Assembly (NCBI GenBank): GCA_903882805.1
Contig: CAIRYK010000078.1
Span: 114,896-178,895 of the forward strand
Source: an uncultured Bacteroidota bacterium
GTDB taxonomy: Bacteria; Bacteroidota; Bacteroidia; Chitinophagales; Chitinophagaceae
DNA: 64,000 bases
Reading direction: 5' to 3'
Of the stretch, positions 42,387-52,143 are shown in pieces. The notes under the pieces were generated by a model that worked only from the letters and a program-made list of their open reading frames with translations, searched no databases and was not told the origin of the DNA. Both the position numbers and the translations under genes were made by a program. Positions within the stretch are counted from its first letter, which is position 1, and the number at the start of each line of letters is the position of its first letter.

Positions 42387-43181
42387 ATGAATATACTGAA
42401 GAAAATAACACTGATGGCGGTGTGCGCTATGGGTTTTTATGGCGCGGATGCGCAAACCGAAGTCAGGTATTATACTAGTAAGGGCAATTTTGATATACGG
42501 CTTACCGATACGCTTACGCCGCGCACTGTAGATAGTTTTATAGCGAGGGTGTCTGAAAAATTTTACGACGGACTTATTTTTCATAGAGTCATCAACAATT
42601 TTATGATTCAGGGCGGCGATCCGTTGGGCACAGGTATGGGCGGCCCGGGGTACACCCTGCCCGATGAGTTTCACCCATCCTTGAAAAATGTGCCGGGCGC
42701 GCTGGCTATGGCCAATGCCGGCGCAAATACAAGCGGTTGTCAGTTTTATATCAATCTGGTTACCAATGCCCATCTGAACAACCACTATACGGTGTTTGGT
42801 ATGGTTACAACTGGTTTTACGGTAGTGCAGGCCATTGGCCTTGTGCCTACCAACTCGAACGATAAGCCGCTTACTGATGTGGTGATGGATAGTATCCGCA
42901 TTATACGCTTGTACAATCCCAATGCGGTGGGTGTAAACGATGTTGCGGCAAAGGCGCAGGCGCGCATTTACCCTAATCCGTCGAAGGGGCTGTTTAATGT
43001 AGACCTGCCAACAAATATGGCGTCGAAAATTGAGGTGGTGAATATGGCTGGCGCAGTGGTATACGCTGCCCAAGCCAGCGGCTCTGCAAAGGTAGATATC
43101 GGCAATCAGCCTGCAGGCTTATACTATGTGCGTATTGCCAATGCGCTTGGCATGTCAGAGCATAGGGTTGTGGTGCAATAG
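42387..43181 (+). CDS. secreted cyclophilin-type peptidyl-prolyl isomerase with T9SS type A tail
   Basis: A 264-residue protein: signal peptide (about 1-22), then a cyclophilin domain (about 24-175). The catalytic-loop motifs are FHRVINNFMIQGGDP, GPGYTLPDEF, LAMANAGANTSGCQFYIN and HYTVFGMVTTG. The C-terminal 80 residues are a T9SS type A sorting domain (RIYPNPSKGLFNVDL, GLYYVRI). It should catalyse proline cis-trans isomerisation outside the cell or on its surface. The ATG at 42387 gives a normal signal peptide; the open frame further upstream is not used. Confidence 0.9.
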   Translation: MNILKKITLMAVCAMGFYGADAQTEVRYYTSKGNFDIRLTDTLTPRTVDSFIARVSEKFYDGLIFHRVINNFMIQGGDPLGTGMGGPGYTLPDEFHPSLKNVPGALAMANAGANTSGCQFYINLVTNAHLNNHYTVFGMVTTGFTVVQAIGLVPTNSNDKPLTDVVMDSIRIIRLYNPNAVGVNDVAAKAQARIYPNPSKGLFNVDLPTNMASKIEVVNMAGAVVYAAQASGSAKVDIGNQPAGLYYVRIANALGMSEHRVVVQ

Positions 43182-43256
43182 TCGAGGAGATTGCGCAATC
43201 TTAATTTAGTTGTTTAAATAAACAGGTGATCATTGCCGAGAATAAAAGTGTACCTA

Positions 43257-43440
43257 CTAATATATGAGTTGGGTTAAATTGTGCTGTCTTGGAGTAAATT
43301 CCTCTACGTACGGATAGTCAATAAAGTATGTAGCATTGTCTTCACCCAATAAATCTTCCAAGAAGCTGTGTTGTTTATTTTATCTGGTAGTACTACCGTT
43401 ACTTCATGTCTGTAAGCTTATTAACTAAAAGTTTCATAAA
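43257..43440 (-). pseudogene. decayed minus-strand ORF with frame breaks
   Basis: An open 40-codon stretch (minus, 43379 to 43257) encodes HSFLEDLLGEDNATYFIDYP and ends in a stop but has no start codon. A second frame just upstream reads EVTVVLPDKINNTASWK. Together they look like one small acidic protein broken by frameshift. No family is assigned. The rest of the 43182-43518 gap shows nothing else. Confidence 0.3.
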
Positions 43441-43518
43441 GACAACTTGGTTTTTTCATATACATTGTATTATCTTTAAAACCTTGTTAATGTATTTCAA
43501 TCACATTTATTCTTTTTC

Positions 43519-44511
43519 ATGAAAAATGCGCTCAAAATTTTCGGTTGGGTATTGGTGGTGTTGGTAGTAGGGGTGGTAGGGCTTATTGCTTATGCTAAAC
43601 TTGCGCTGCCCGACGTAGGGCCTGCCGAGGAGATGAAAATAGAATACAGTACAGATAGGGTAGAGCGAGGCAAATATCTGGCCAATGCGGTGAGCGCATG
43701 CATGGACTGCCACTCTAAGCGCGACTGGACAAAATTTTCGGGGCCGCTGGTAGAGGGCACGCTGGGGCAGGGCGGCGAAAAGTTCGACAGACAGTTTGGC
43801 TTTCCGGGCGAGTATTATTCGCGCAACCTTACGCCTAAGGGTATTGCCCGCTATACCGATGGCGAACTGTTTAGGGTGATAACTACTGGAGTAACAAAAG
43901 AGGGTAGAGCCATGTTCCCGGTTATGCCCTATCCGCTGTATGGCAAAATGGATCCCGAAGACATTAAGAGTATTATTGCTTACATACGTTCGCTGCCTGC
44001 TATCGATAATCAGGTGCCGGAGTCGGTTTCAGATTTTCCGATGAGTGTTATTATCAACACCATTCCACAAAAAGCAAAACCGGGCAAACGCCCCGATACT
44101 ACCGACAAGCTGGCTTATGGCGCATATCTGGTAAATGCAGCTGCATGCAGGGAATGCCACACCAAGGACAATCACGGACAGATAATACCCGAAATGATGT
44201 TTCAGGGTGGCCGCGAATTTTTACTTGCCGATGGCTCAAAGGTGCGCTCCAGCAATCTGACGCCCGATGCACAGACCGGTATAGGCTCATGGACAGAGGA
44301 GGCATTTGTAAACAGATTTAAAGCCTATGCCGCACCCGATTACAAGCCCAATGTTGTGGAAAAAGGCGCATTCAACTCTATTATGCCCTGGACTATGTAT
44401 GGGCGTATGACACCGACCGACCTTGGCGCCATTTACGCCTACCTGAAAAGCCTGCCGGCCAAAAGCAATACTATAGTGAAGTTTACGCCGGGCGGTATTG
44501 CTAAAATATAA
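43519..44511 (+). CDS. dihaem c-type cytochrome
   Basis: A 330-residue protein with an N-terminal membrane anchor (about 8-26, WVLVVLVVGVVGLIAY) and two cytochrome c domains. The haem-binding CxxCH motifs are CMDCH (61-65) and CRECH (210-214). Candidate axial Met residues lie in FPVMPYP and SIMPWTMYG. The layout resembles the cytochrome subunits that take electrons from periplasmic dehydrogenases. No dehydrogenase lies beside it, so the donor is unknown. Confidence 0.9.
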   Translation: MKNALKIFGWVLVVLVVGVVGLIAYAKLALPDVGPAEEMKIEYSTDRVERGKYLANAVSACMDCHSKRDWTKFSGPLVEGTLGQGGEKFDRQFGFPGEYYSRNLTPKGIARYTDGELFRVITTGVTKEGRAMFPVMPYPLYGKMDPEDIKSIIAYIRSLPAIDNQVPESVSDFPMSVIINTIPQKAKPGKRPDTTDKLAYGAYLVNAAACRECHTKDNHGQIIPEMMFQGGREFLLADGSKVRSSNLTPDAQTGIGSWTEEAFVNRFKAYAAPDYKPNVVEKGAFNSIMPWTMYGRMTPTDLGAIYAYLKSLPAKSNTIVKFTPGGIAKI

Positions 44512-44572
44512 GCGCTTCAAGCATAATGAAAGTGGCATACCCGCGTTAAAGATTGATAGCGACCCTAAATTG

Positions 44573-45127
44573 ATGAACATACTTATAGAAACAGATAGGC
44601 TGATAATAAGGCCGCTTATGGCAAGCGATGCGCCCGGAATGTACCTGATGGATAGCGATCCGGAAGTGCACAAATATGTTGGCAAAAAGCCCGTATCGAC
44701 GGAGCAGCAAATAGAAGATGTTATAGCCATGGTGCAAAGGCAGTACACCGATTTCGGGATAGGCAGGTGGGCGGTAATAGACAAGGCAAGCGGTGAATTT
44801 GCCGGCTGGACAGGCTTTAAATACATGGAGGGGCTCATAAACGGCCATGAGCGATTCTATGATTTTGGCTACCGTCTTACGCGCAGCTTTTGGGGTATGG
44901 GCTATGCCACCGAGGCCGGCAGGGCAGCGCTGGCATACGGCGTGCGCGAACTAGGCCTGAAAGACATATATGCCATGACGGACTGCGAAAATGAGGCGTC
45001 GAGAAATGTGCTGCAAAAGTTGGGCTTTGTGTACCAGACAACATTTGAATGGATGAGCGAACCCAACTGGCGAGAGGCTGGCGAGCTCACAACCTGGTAC
45101 AGGTATCCGCTGCCTGCAGGCCTATAG
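44573..45127 (+). CDS. GNAT family N-acetyltransferase (RimJ/RimL type)
   Basis: A 184-residue acetyltransferase. It starts MNILIETDRLIIRPLMASDA, the usual RimJ/RimL-like beginning, and has the acetyl-CoA-binding segment TRSFWGMGYATEAGRAAL and the late CENEASRNVLQKLGF. I take the ATG at 44573; upstream codons overlap the cytochrome stop and are not conserved in type. Substrate is unknown. It may be co-transcribed with the cytochrome gene, 61 bp upstream. Confidence 0.9.
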   Translation: MNILIETDRLIIRPLMASDAPGMYLMDSDPEVHKYVGKKPVSTEQQIEDVIAMVQRQYTDFGIGRWAVIDKASGEFAGWTGFKYMEGLINGHERFYDFGYRLTRSFWGMGYATEAGRAALAYGVRELGLKDIYAMTDCENEASRNVLQKLGFVYQTTFEWMSEPNWREAGELTTWYRYPLPAGL

Positions 45128-45799
45128 CTACCTTGCTCCCTTGCAGTGTTTTTTGTCTACATAGGTTTTGTTGCCTTGTGCATTTATGTAGTAGCAACCG
45201 CCTTTCGGCCCTAGCAGGTATTTACGTGCTGGCCCGTTGCCGGGGCGACCAACAATGGTTTTTTCGCCGCCTTTGTACTTCGGCCACCGGAAGTTTTGAG
45301 CGTTATCGGGGTTTGGGCTTTCGTCTTCCGGACCAAAGTACGGGATTAGGTCTACTACCGAAGCGTTAATATCCAGATTTTTGTCGGTCTCTTTTATTTT
45401 TACGGTTATTTTTGCTTCGTCTGCAACCATGTATTGTTTATCTACAAAGCCTGTTATCTTGCACAAAATGCCGTTAGGGTCTTTATACATTAATCTGATT
45501 TGATAGAACCGAGATATTGCATATTTGTCTTTATGGTATGCCGAATCAAATGGTCGTTGTTCCACTTTACAGGGGGCGTGTAGTATAGCAAATACTTTGT
45601 AAAACCTTTCCGGTCGGTCGCGAAGTATAAGGTTGTCAGTGTTTACGTACAGGTATTTTTTTCCCGTTTCCCGGGCAATTAAGTTGCAACTTTGGGAAAG
45701 CAAGAAAAACAAACCTATTAGACGCGCGGCTTTGTGCAGCCGGCGCCAACACGCTAGTATTGCGCTAAGTATACTGGGTTTATAAGAAACGTTGTTCAT
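45128..45799 (-). CDS. exported protein with SH3-like and Gly/Tyr-rich basic C-terminal motif
   Basis: A 223-residue protein with an unusually long basic N-terminus before a hydrophobic segment (LIGLFFLLSQSCNLIA). An SH3-like region follows (YVNTDNLILRDRPERFYKVF). The end, KYLLGPKGGCYYINAQGNK then TYVDKKHC, resembles the small PBCV-type basic adaptor motif found at the ends of some nuclease and surface proteins. No enzyme motif is seen. It converges with the GNAT gene, their stops abutting. Confidence 0.65.
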   Translation of the reverse strand: MNNVSYKPSILSAILACWRRLHKAARLIGLFFLLSQSCNLIARETGKKYLYVNTDNLILRDRPERFYKVFAILHAPCKVEQRPFDSAYHKDKYAISRFYQIRLMYKDPNGILCKITGFVDKQYMVADEAKITVKIKETDKNLDINASVVDLIPYFGPEDESPNPDNAQNFRWPKYKGGEKTIVGRPGNGPARKYLLGPKGGCYYINAQGNKTYVDKKHCKGAR

Positions 45800-45968
45800 G
45801 GTTGAAGATAGCAGTCGGAGCTAATGGGAAATAAATTTACAGCCTGCGCAGTTTTTTTTCAAACACTGGCTGAAATTTTGTCTCTTTTTCAAATTTTTAT
45901 CTATCTTCGCACTTCATTTAGAAAAGTCAAAAGGGCTTACTTTTTGACTTTTTAGTTTTTTGAAATAC

Positions 45969-46039
45969 ACGGGCATAGTTCAACGGCAGAATAGAGGTCT
46001 CCAAAACCTTCGATCGTGGTTCGAATCCACGTGCCCGTG
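45969..46039 (+). tRNA. trnW: tRNA-Trp (CCA)
   Basis: A complete cloverleaf: acceptor ACGGGCA / TGCCCGT, D arm GTTC...GAAT, anticodon arm GAGGT-CTCCAAA-ACCTT with anticodon CCA, and T arm CGTGG-TTCGAAT-CCACG. The discriminator is G and CCA is not encoded. A TATCTTCG sequence at about 45902-45909 may be its promoter. It precedes secE by 90 bp, the order usual in Bacteroidota. Confidence 0.95.
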
Positions 46040-46129
46040 CTGTTGTTTTTGTAGGCAGGCCCCGCCCGATTTCTTAATCTGGTCCCAATACAAGTGAAAT
46101 TAATTTTTTTGACTTTTGAATTGTAAAAA

Positions 46130-46327
46130 ATGAGCAAAATAGGTAATTACGTACAAGAAGCCTACGACGAGTTGCTGCATAAAGTAACCTGGCCATCTTG
46201 GGAAGAGTTGCAGCAAACAACTATTATCGTGCTTATAGCCCTCGGAATGGTTACCACAGTTGTTTTCGGAATGGACTTTGTTTCGAAGAACGTATTGGAA
46301 CTGATCTATAAAATTTTGGGTAAATAA
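46130..46327 (+). CDS. secE: preprotein translocase subunit SecE
   Basis: A 65-residue SecE with one membrane helix (about 28-50, TTIIVLIALGMVTTVVFGMD). The conserved amphipathic start ELLHKVTWPSWEEL is present. It is an essential part of the SecYEG protein channel. The nusG gene starts 2 bp after its stop. Confidence 0.95.
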   Translation: MSKIGNYVQEAYDELLHKVTWPSWEELQQTTIIVLIALGMVTTVVFGMDFVSKNVLELIYKILGK

Positions 46328-46329
46328 CG

Positions 46330-46920
46330 ATGGATACTATTAACGAAGCAGCTATTGTGCAAGATGCAAAACCTGCACAGGAAACCAAGTGGTACGTGAT
46401 TCGCGTTATCAGTGGTAAAGAAAAAAAGGTAAAAGAGTACATCGATAAAGAAGTAAAGATCAACAACTGGACCAATTCTGTTGTTCAGATACTTTGCCCT
46501 ATAGAAAAGGTATTCAGGGTGGTAAATGGTAAGAAAGTACTTCGCGAGAAAACTTTGTTTCCAGGTTACATACTACTCGAAGCCATAGATGGTAAACTCT
46601 CCGACGATATTATTCACTCTGTGAAAAATGTTACCGGCGTTATCCACTTCCTCGGTAAAGATCATCCTACAGCGCTGCGCAAAGCAGAGGTGAACAAGAT
46701 GTTCGGTAAAATGGATGAAGTGAGCGAATCTGGTATTACTTATGCAGAGCCATACATAGTAGGCGAAACAGTGAAAATTGTAGACGGACCATTCAACGAC
46801 TTCAACGGTACTGTAGAGGAGATCAACCAAGAGAAGAAAAAACTGAAGGTGGTAGTAAAGATATTTGGTCGCGCTACACCGGTAGAACTCAACTACTCTC
46901 AGGTAGAAAAATTGGCATAA
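46330..46920 (+). CDS. nusG: transcription termination/antitermination factor NusG
   Basis: A 196-residue NusG. The NGN domain (about 18-125) has [19 protein letters not shown] and FPGYILLE. The KOW domain (about 140-195) has [20 protein letters not shown]. It binds RNA polymerase and regulates elongation. Here a terminator follows directly, and rplK, usually next, is absent. Confidence 0.95.
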   Translation: MDTINEAAIVQDAKPAQETKWYVIRVISGKEKKVKEYIDKEVKINNWTNSVVQILCPIEKVFRVVNGKKVLREKTLFPGYILLEAIDGKLSDDIIHSVKNVTGVIHFLGKDHPTALRKAEVNKMFGKMDEVSESGITYAEPYIVGETVKIVDGPFNDFNGTVEEINQEKKKLKVVVKIFGRATPVELNYSQVEKLA

Positions 46921-46941
46921 AACTTACAATATATTTTCAGG

Positions 46942-46971
46942 AAGCCGGATCGCAATCGATCCGGCTTTTTT
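46942..46971 (+). terminator. terminator after nusG
   Basis: A perfect 11-bp stem AAGCCGGATCG / CGATCCGGCTT with a CAAT loop and a T run. It ends the trnW-secE-nusG unit. Confidence 0.9.
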
Positions 46972-47280
46972 ATTGTGTTTTGATCAGTTAATGCGAGTAG
47001 TAGGGTAAAAGTATGTGGCGCAGAAAGAAATTTAAACATACGGTCTACATTCATTATCTTAGCCGTTAACAGACCTCTAACGCATCAAGGCTTGATTTTT
47101 TTCTTTTATATCGCGTGGTAAATGCCTCATAAAGCGCCGAATTGCTAAGAAAAACTAAATAATGCTTTGTTTATTCGTAATGTTGTAATAAATTCACCCC
47201 CCAAATAGGTCCGTTGGGTTATCCTCAACAGGGGGAATAGTGTTTGATTAAACCGCGCATTTTTTATAAAAAGAAAAGCA
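46972..47280. other. upstream region of the SusC/SusD operon
   Basis: About 310 bp without a gene. A TATCTTAG element at 47055-47062 is a weak -7 candidate. A run of C residues (CACCCCCCAAATAGG) and a GGGGGAAT stretch nearer the start may be regulatory, but nothing specific is supported. Confidence 0.4.
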
Positions 47281-50200
47281 ATGAGTATGAAAAGAATTTT
47301 GTTACTATTTGTGTTACTACTACTTACGGTTGGTGTTCCGGCTTTTGCTCAATCTACACATACTGTAACAGGCAAAATCCTCGACGAACATGGCCAGGGT
47401 TACCCCGGCGCAGCGATTACAGTTAAGGGTATGCAGATAGGAACTGTGTCAGATATTAATGGCGATTTCTTACTCGAGGTTCCGGATGGCGAAAATGTTT
47501 ACATTATTCAGGCTATGGGTTACAACACCCGCCAGGCTTCTGAAGTTGACGGCACTATTACCATCAAACTTACGCCTGTATCTCGCCAGCTGGAAGGCGC
47601 GGTGGTAACGGCGCAGGCTTTCAAAAGAGAAAAAAGGGAGTTGGGATACAATACTACAACCATTTCGAGCGAAGACCTCACCTCAGCAAACAATACCAGC
47701 GCAGTATCGAGCCTTGCAGGTAAAGTTGCCGGCGCAAACATCACTAGCTCTACAGGCGGCCCAGGCGGATCAACCCGCGTAGTATTGAGAGGTGAAAAAT
47801 CTATCCTGAAAGATAATAACGCACTTATAATAGTAGATGGTGTTATAACCAATAACCACGACCGTAAACAAAGCCAGCTTTCTGCTGCAAGCGATGCATT
47901 CAGCGAACTGACACAGGTAGATTTTGGTAACTCAGTTAACGACCTTGATCCAGATGAAATTGAGTCTGTTACTGTGTTGGAAGGACCTGCTGCATCGGTA
48001 TTGTATGGCGCATCTGGCGCAAATGGCGCTATAATGATTACCACAAAAGCAGGTCATCGTTCTACTTCAAACAAACCATCAAAAATGGATATCACCTACA
48101 AAGTATCTTACACTCAGTCTGATATCCTGAAATATCCTGAATTGCAGCACACTTTCGGTCAGGGCGACCGCTCTCGCGTTGTTGACGACCGTCGTGAAAA
48201 CTTTAGCTGGGGTTCTAAATTCGATGGTTATAACCGCCCATGGGGTCAGGAAATAGATGGCAAACAAATGGTTAAGCCATATTCTGATCAACCAAACAAC
48301 ATTAAAAGCTTCTTTAACCACGGTAAAAACCTGAACAACTTTGTATCTCTTGCCGGCGGTAACGAAACATCTACTTACTTCCTTTCATTGAACACGCTGA
48401 ACAGCACTGGCGTAGTACCGAACACATTCTACAACAAATACAGCGTAAGATTTAACGGAACTACACAGCTAAGCAATAATTTCTACTCTGGCATCAACCT
48501 GAACTACCTGAATACCTACTCTCGTAGCGAAAACAGCGGACAGGGCGGCGGTTCGGTTATAGACAATTTGTACCAGACAGCGCGCGACATACCAGTTTGG
48601 GAAATGGCTAACTACGATAACAAGTTTTATTCAATGCAGTATACTGATACAGCGGGTGTAGAGCGTTTCGGTCAGTACGGAGCTTATGCAAGAAACCCTT
48701 ATTGGGTGGCTAAGTATTACGACAACCGCAGTAAATCAGATAGAGTATTGGGCGATTTTAAAATTGGCTACAAAAAAGGTTCATTCAATGTATATGACCG
48801 CGTGGGTATAGATGTAAACTCAGACAGAGCATCTTATAACATACCTCAAATCAATGCACAGCCAGTAGATCCTTTCTATGCAGGCAACAGCTTTAAATCT
48901 ACAGGCGGTTACACTCAGTCAAACTACAATGGTTTTAGAATGTACAACGACCTTATCGCTAACTACGTACACACGTTGAGCCGCAACTTTGGTATCAATG
49001 TAATAGCTGGTCATAACGCAACTATTCAAAACGATGAAACGCTTGCTGGCGTTATCGATCCAGGTACAAGTGGTCTGGTTATCCCAGGCTTCTACAACCT
49101 GCAGAATAACTCTGGTCCGGTAATAGGCTATAACTCTTTAACGCGTCGCAGAACTTATGGTTTGTATGCTGATGTAAGCCTGAACTATCAAAGAGAATTG
49201 TATTTTGAAATAACTGCCCGTAACGACTGGTCTTCTACTTTGAACTCTAACAAAAATTCTTATTTCTACCCAGGTTGCAACGCATCGTGGATATTTACTG
49301 AAAGACTTAAAGGCGGTGGTTTCAAAAACAAAGTGCTTAACTACGGTAAAATCAGATTTGGCGCAGCTGGCGTAGGTAACGACGCATTGGCATATGCTAA
49401 TAACAATGCAGGTTATTCTCAGTCTTCAATCAGTTCAAGCTTCGGTTCGGTAGTTCCTCCATTCAATGGCGTTCCAGCTTATCAGATTCAGAGCTCATTT
49501 GGCGATAACAACCTGAAACCAGAGCAAACAAAAGAATTTGAAGTTGGTACTGACCTTTCTTTCTTCAAAGATCGTTTGAGCCTTGCATTTACTTACTACA
49601 ATTCATCTACCAGCAATTTGATTACAAGAGTGCCTACAGCGCCATCTTCAGGATTCCTTTTCAATTATGTTAATGTGGGCGACATCTCTAATAAGGGTAT
49701 TGAGTTGTCTATGAGAGGCGCGCCGATTTCTACTAAATACGGTTTGAAATGGGAACTGTTTGGTACCTACACTAAAAACACCAACAGAGTTGAAAGCCTG
49801 ACAAGCGGACTTGACCACACAGTAGTAGGCGGATACAGCGGAATGAGTATTGTTGCTGCGGTAGGTCGTCCATTCGGTACTTTCTACGCTGCAGACATAG
49901 AGTATTGGAAAGACCCACGCGGCGATTGGCATGCAGTAGTAGACCAGAAAACAGGTTTGCCAGTTGCAACTAAGAAACCAGTATACAAAGGTTCATACCT
50001 TCCAAAATGGCAGGCATCATGGGGTACAGATATCACCTACAAAGGTCTGAAATTGCATTGCTTGTTTGTAACAAAACAAGGTGGTCAGTTCTACAGCCGC
50101 AACAAGATGATAATGGATTTCGTAGGTACTTCTCCAGAAACAATAGTTAACAATCGCGAGGCTTATGTATGGCAGAACTCTGTCTATAATGTTGAGAACA

Positions 50201-50547
50201 CCAATACTTATTTGCCAAACACAACCAAATTCTCACCTTACACTTACTACACAACTACTGAGCAGCAAATACTTCCCGCACAAGGTCTTGTAAATGCAAG
50301 CTATGTGAAACTTCAGGAGTTGGCGTTGTCTTACAAGATTCCACAGAAGTACTACAAAAAGACACCATTCGGCGGTCTTGAAGCTGGTATCTATGGCAAC
50401 AACTTAGTGTTGTGGACAGCAGAAAGCAACAAATACGACGACCCTGAAATGACATCAGCGGGAGCATCTGGTAATGGACAAGGATTTAACTTCACAGCTC
50501 GCCCATCTCTTAGAAACTACGGCGCATTCTTAAAAGTTACTTTCTAA
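47281..50547 (+). CDS. SusC/RagA family TonB-linked outer-membrane transporter
   Basis: A 1088-residue outer-membrane receptor. The signal peptide is about 1-24. A CarboxypepD_reg-like domain (about 27-110, VTGKILDEHGQGYPGAAITV) precedes the plug (about 115-240, with VAGANITSSTGGPGGSTRVV and the SusC-type LIIVDGVI). A 22-strand barrel follows, ending in Phe (GAFLKVTF). It pairs with the SusD-like lipoprotein encoded 24 bp downstream to capture and import oligosaccharides or peptides. With no glycoside hydrolase or sulfatase nearby, the nutrient is unclear. Confidence 0.95.
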   Translation: MSMKRILLLFVLLLLTVGVPAFAQSTHTVTGKILDEHGQGYPGAAITVKGMQIGTVSDINGDFLLEVPDGENVYIIQAMGYNTRQASEVDGTITIKLTPVSRQLEGAVVTAQAFKREKRELGYNTTTISSEDLTSANNTSAVSSLAGKVAGANITSSTGGPGGSTRVVLRGEKSILKDNNALIIVDGVITNNHDRKQSQLSAASDAFSELTQVDFGNSVNDLDPDEIESVTVLEGPAASVLYGASGANGAIMITTKAGHRSTSNKPSKMDITYKVSYTQSDILKYPELQHTFGQGDRSRVVDDRRENFSWGSKFDGYNRPWGQEIDGKQMVKPYSDQPNNIKSFFNHGKNLNNFVSLAGGNETSTYFLSLNTLNSTGVVPNTFYNKYSVRFNGTTQLSNNFYSGINLNYLNTYSRSENSGQGGGSVIDNLYQTARDIPVWEMANYDNKFYSMQYTDTAGVERFGQYGAYARNPYWVAKYYDNRSKSDRVLGDFKIGYKKGSFNVYDRVGIDVNSDRASYNIPQINAQPVDPFYAGNSFKSTGGYTQSNYNGFRMYNDLIANYVHTLSRNFGINVIAGHNATIQNDETLAGVIDPGTSGLVIPGFYNLQNNSGPVIGYNSLTRRRTYGLYADVSLNYQRELYFEITARNDWSSTLNSNKNSYFYPGCNASWIFTERLKGGGFKNKVLNYGKIRFGAAGVGNDALAYANNNAGYSQSSISSSFGSVVPPFNGVPAYQIQSSFGDNNLKPEQTKEFEVGTDLSFFKDRLSLAFTYYNSSTSNLITRVPTAPSSGFLFNYVNVGDISNKGIELSMRGAPISTKYGLKWELFGTYTKNTNRVESLTSGLDHTVVGGYSGMSIVAAVGRPFGTFYAADIEYWKDPRGDWHAVVDQKTGLPVATKKPVYKGSYLPKWQASWGTDITYKGLKLHCLFVTKQGGQFYSRNKMIMDFVGTSPETIVNNREAYVWQNSVYNVENTNTYLPNTTKFSPYTYYTTTEQQILPAQGLVNASYVKLQELALSYKIPQKYYKKTPFGGLEAGIYGNNLVLWTAESNKYDDPEMTSAGASGNGQGFNFTARPSLRNYGAFLKVTF

Positions 50548-50571
50548 ACCTTAACTGTTAAAACATCTTTT

Positions 50572-52119
50572 ATGTTGATAAATAAGAAAATTGTTTTTAC
50601 TCTGGCGGTTGGTTTGGCGCTTAGTGTTTCTTCTTGTAAGAAATTCCTGGATGTCAACACTAATCCTAATATTTCTCAGACGGCTACTGTGCAGACTTTA
50701 TTGCCTGCAGCTCAGCTATACTTAGGTTCTTCTGTAGGTGTAGAATTGCAGATATATGGTTCATTTTGGGCTCAGTATTGGACACAATCTCCTAATGCAA
50801 GCCAGTATATTGCTGTAGATCAATACGCAACTGGTCAGGATGCGTTCTCAACATCGTGGACAAATCTTTATGCAGGAGCGGAGAACTTCTTCCAGCTTTA
50901 TAATCTTGCAGATACACAGAAGAAAAAGCAGTATAAAGCTATTTCTTTGCTGATGCAGGCTTATACTTTTCAAGTGATTACTGATGGTTGGGGCGATGTC
51001 CCATTCAAACAGGCGTTGAAAGGACAGTATATAGATGGTCATCTGGTAAATCCAAAGTACGACTCTCAACTGGTTGTATATAAGGGTATACTTGCCTACA
51101 TAGATACTGCACGTAAGTTGATCAGCGCTGCTGATCCAATACATCCATCGACAGATGATATCATCTATGGCGGTAACATGACCAAGTGGGGTAAGTTTGC
51201 AAATACGCTTCGTTTGAAAGTGTTGATGCGTATGTCTAACATAGATCCTATCGGTACAAGAACTAAAATCGATTCTTTCTTCCGTGCAGTTCCTGCTCCA
51301 CAGTTTATCGGCGAAGGCGACGATGCAGTAATAGCATACGGTTTTAGCAGCGCTAATAAGAGCCCACTTTATGCTGAAGCAAGCTCAACAACGCTGGCAG
51401 GTACACAAAATCTGGTGGGAAGTAAAACATGCATCGATAGCATGAACAGTAACAACGACTATCGTGCATATGTGTTTTATGAAGCAACATCGGCTGGGGT
51501 GCCTGTAGGCATTGCTCAAAGCCAATATAATGTGTCATTGCCATCTTCTTCCTATTCTATACCCAACGTTTATGTTGCCGGCGATGCATCAAACTCAGCC
51601 AGCGCTAACGCACCAGTCAATCTGTTGACAAGTTGGGAAAGTTACTTCCTTCAGGCTGAAGCTGTAGCAAGAGGTTATACTACAATGGCTTCTGCATCAG
51701 ACGATGTATTGTTCTACAAAGGAATTCATGCAAGTTTCGCCTATTACAACAGCCAGATGAGCAATGAAATCGGCGTTGATTCTGCAGTTGCTTACGATGT
51801 TTATGTGAACGGTGACGCTACTATTCCGTTAGCTCCGGGTTATTGGGCCGTATATCCTACTACTGGTACTGTGGCTGAAAAAGTACGCCATATTATTACC
51901 CAGAAATGGTTTGCAATGTGCGGTAACCAAGGCTTTGAAGCGTGGACAGAATGGCGCCGTACCGGTTACCCTGACTTTTTGGTTCATCCGGTTAACAGCC
52001 TGATAGGTAACAATCGTCCTTTGCGCTTCTTGTATCCAACATCTGAAACAACAACAAATGGTAACTTCCCTTCTACTGGTTTGCTTCCGCTTACCTCAAG
52101 TGTTTGGTGGGATAAATAA
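50572..52119 (+). CDS. SusD/RagB family nutrient-binding lipoprotein
   Basis: A 515-residue surface lipoprotein with lipobox Cys22 (LSVSSCKKFLDVNTNPN). The TPR-like helical SusD core is seen in the conserved WGDVPFKQALKGQYIDGHLV and the late WFAMCGNQGFEAWTEWRRTG. This belongs to the SusD-like type seen with peptide or unknown-substrate SusC proteins. It forms the lid of the SusC channel. A third lipoprotein gene follows in the operon. Confidence 0.93.
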   Translation: MLINKKIVFTLAVGLALSVSSCKKFLDVNTNPNISQTATVQTLLPAAQLYLGSSVGVELQIYGSFWAQYWTQSPNASQYIAVDQYATGQDAFSTSWTNLYAGAENFFQLYNLADTQKKKQYKAISLLMQAYTFQVITDGWGDVPFKQALKGQYIDGHLVNPKYDSQLVVYKGILAYIDTARKLISAADPIHPSTDDIIYGGNMTKWGKFANTLRLKVLMRMSNIDPIGTRTKIDSFFRAVPAPQFIGEGDDAVIAYGFSSANKSPLYAEASSTTLAGTQNLVGSKTCIDSMNSNNDYRAYVFYEATSAGVPVGIAQSQYNVSLPSSSYSIPNVYVAGDASNSASANAPVNLLTSWESYFLQAEAVARGYTTMASASDDVLFYKGIHASFAYYNSQMSNEIGVDSAVAYDVYVNGDATIPLAPGYWAVYPTTGTVAEKVRHIITQKWFAMCGNQGFEAWTEWRRTGYPDFLVHPVNSLIGNNRPLRFLYPTSETTTNGNFPSTGLLPLTSSVWWDK

Positions 52120-52143
52120 TTAAAGTTCATAAAAAACATTAGA

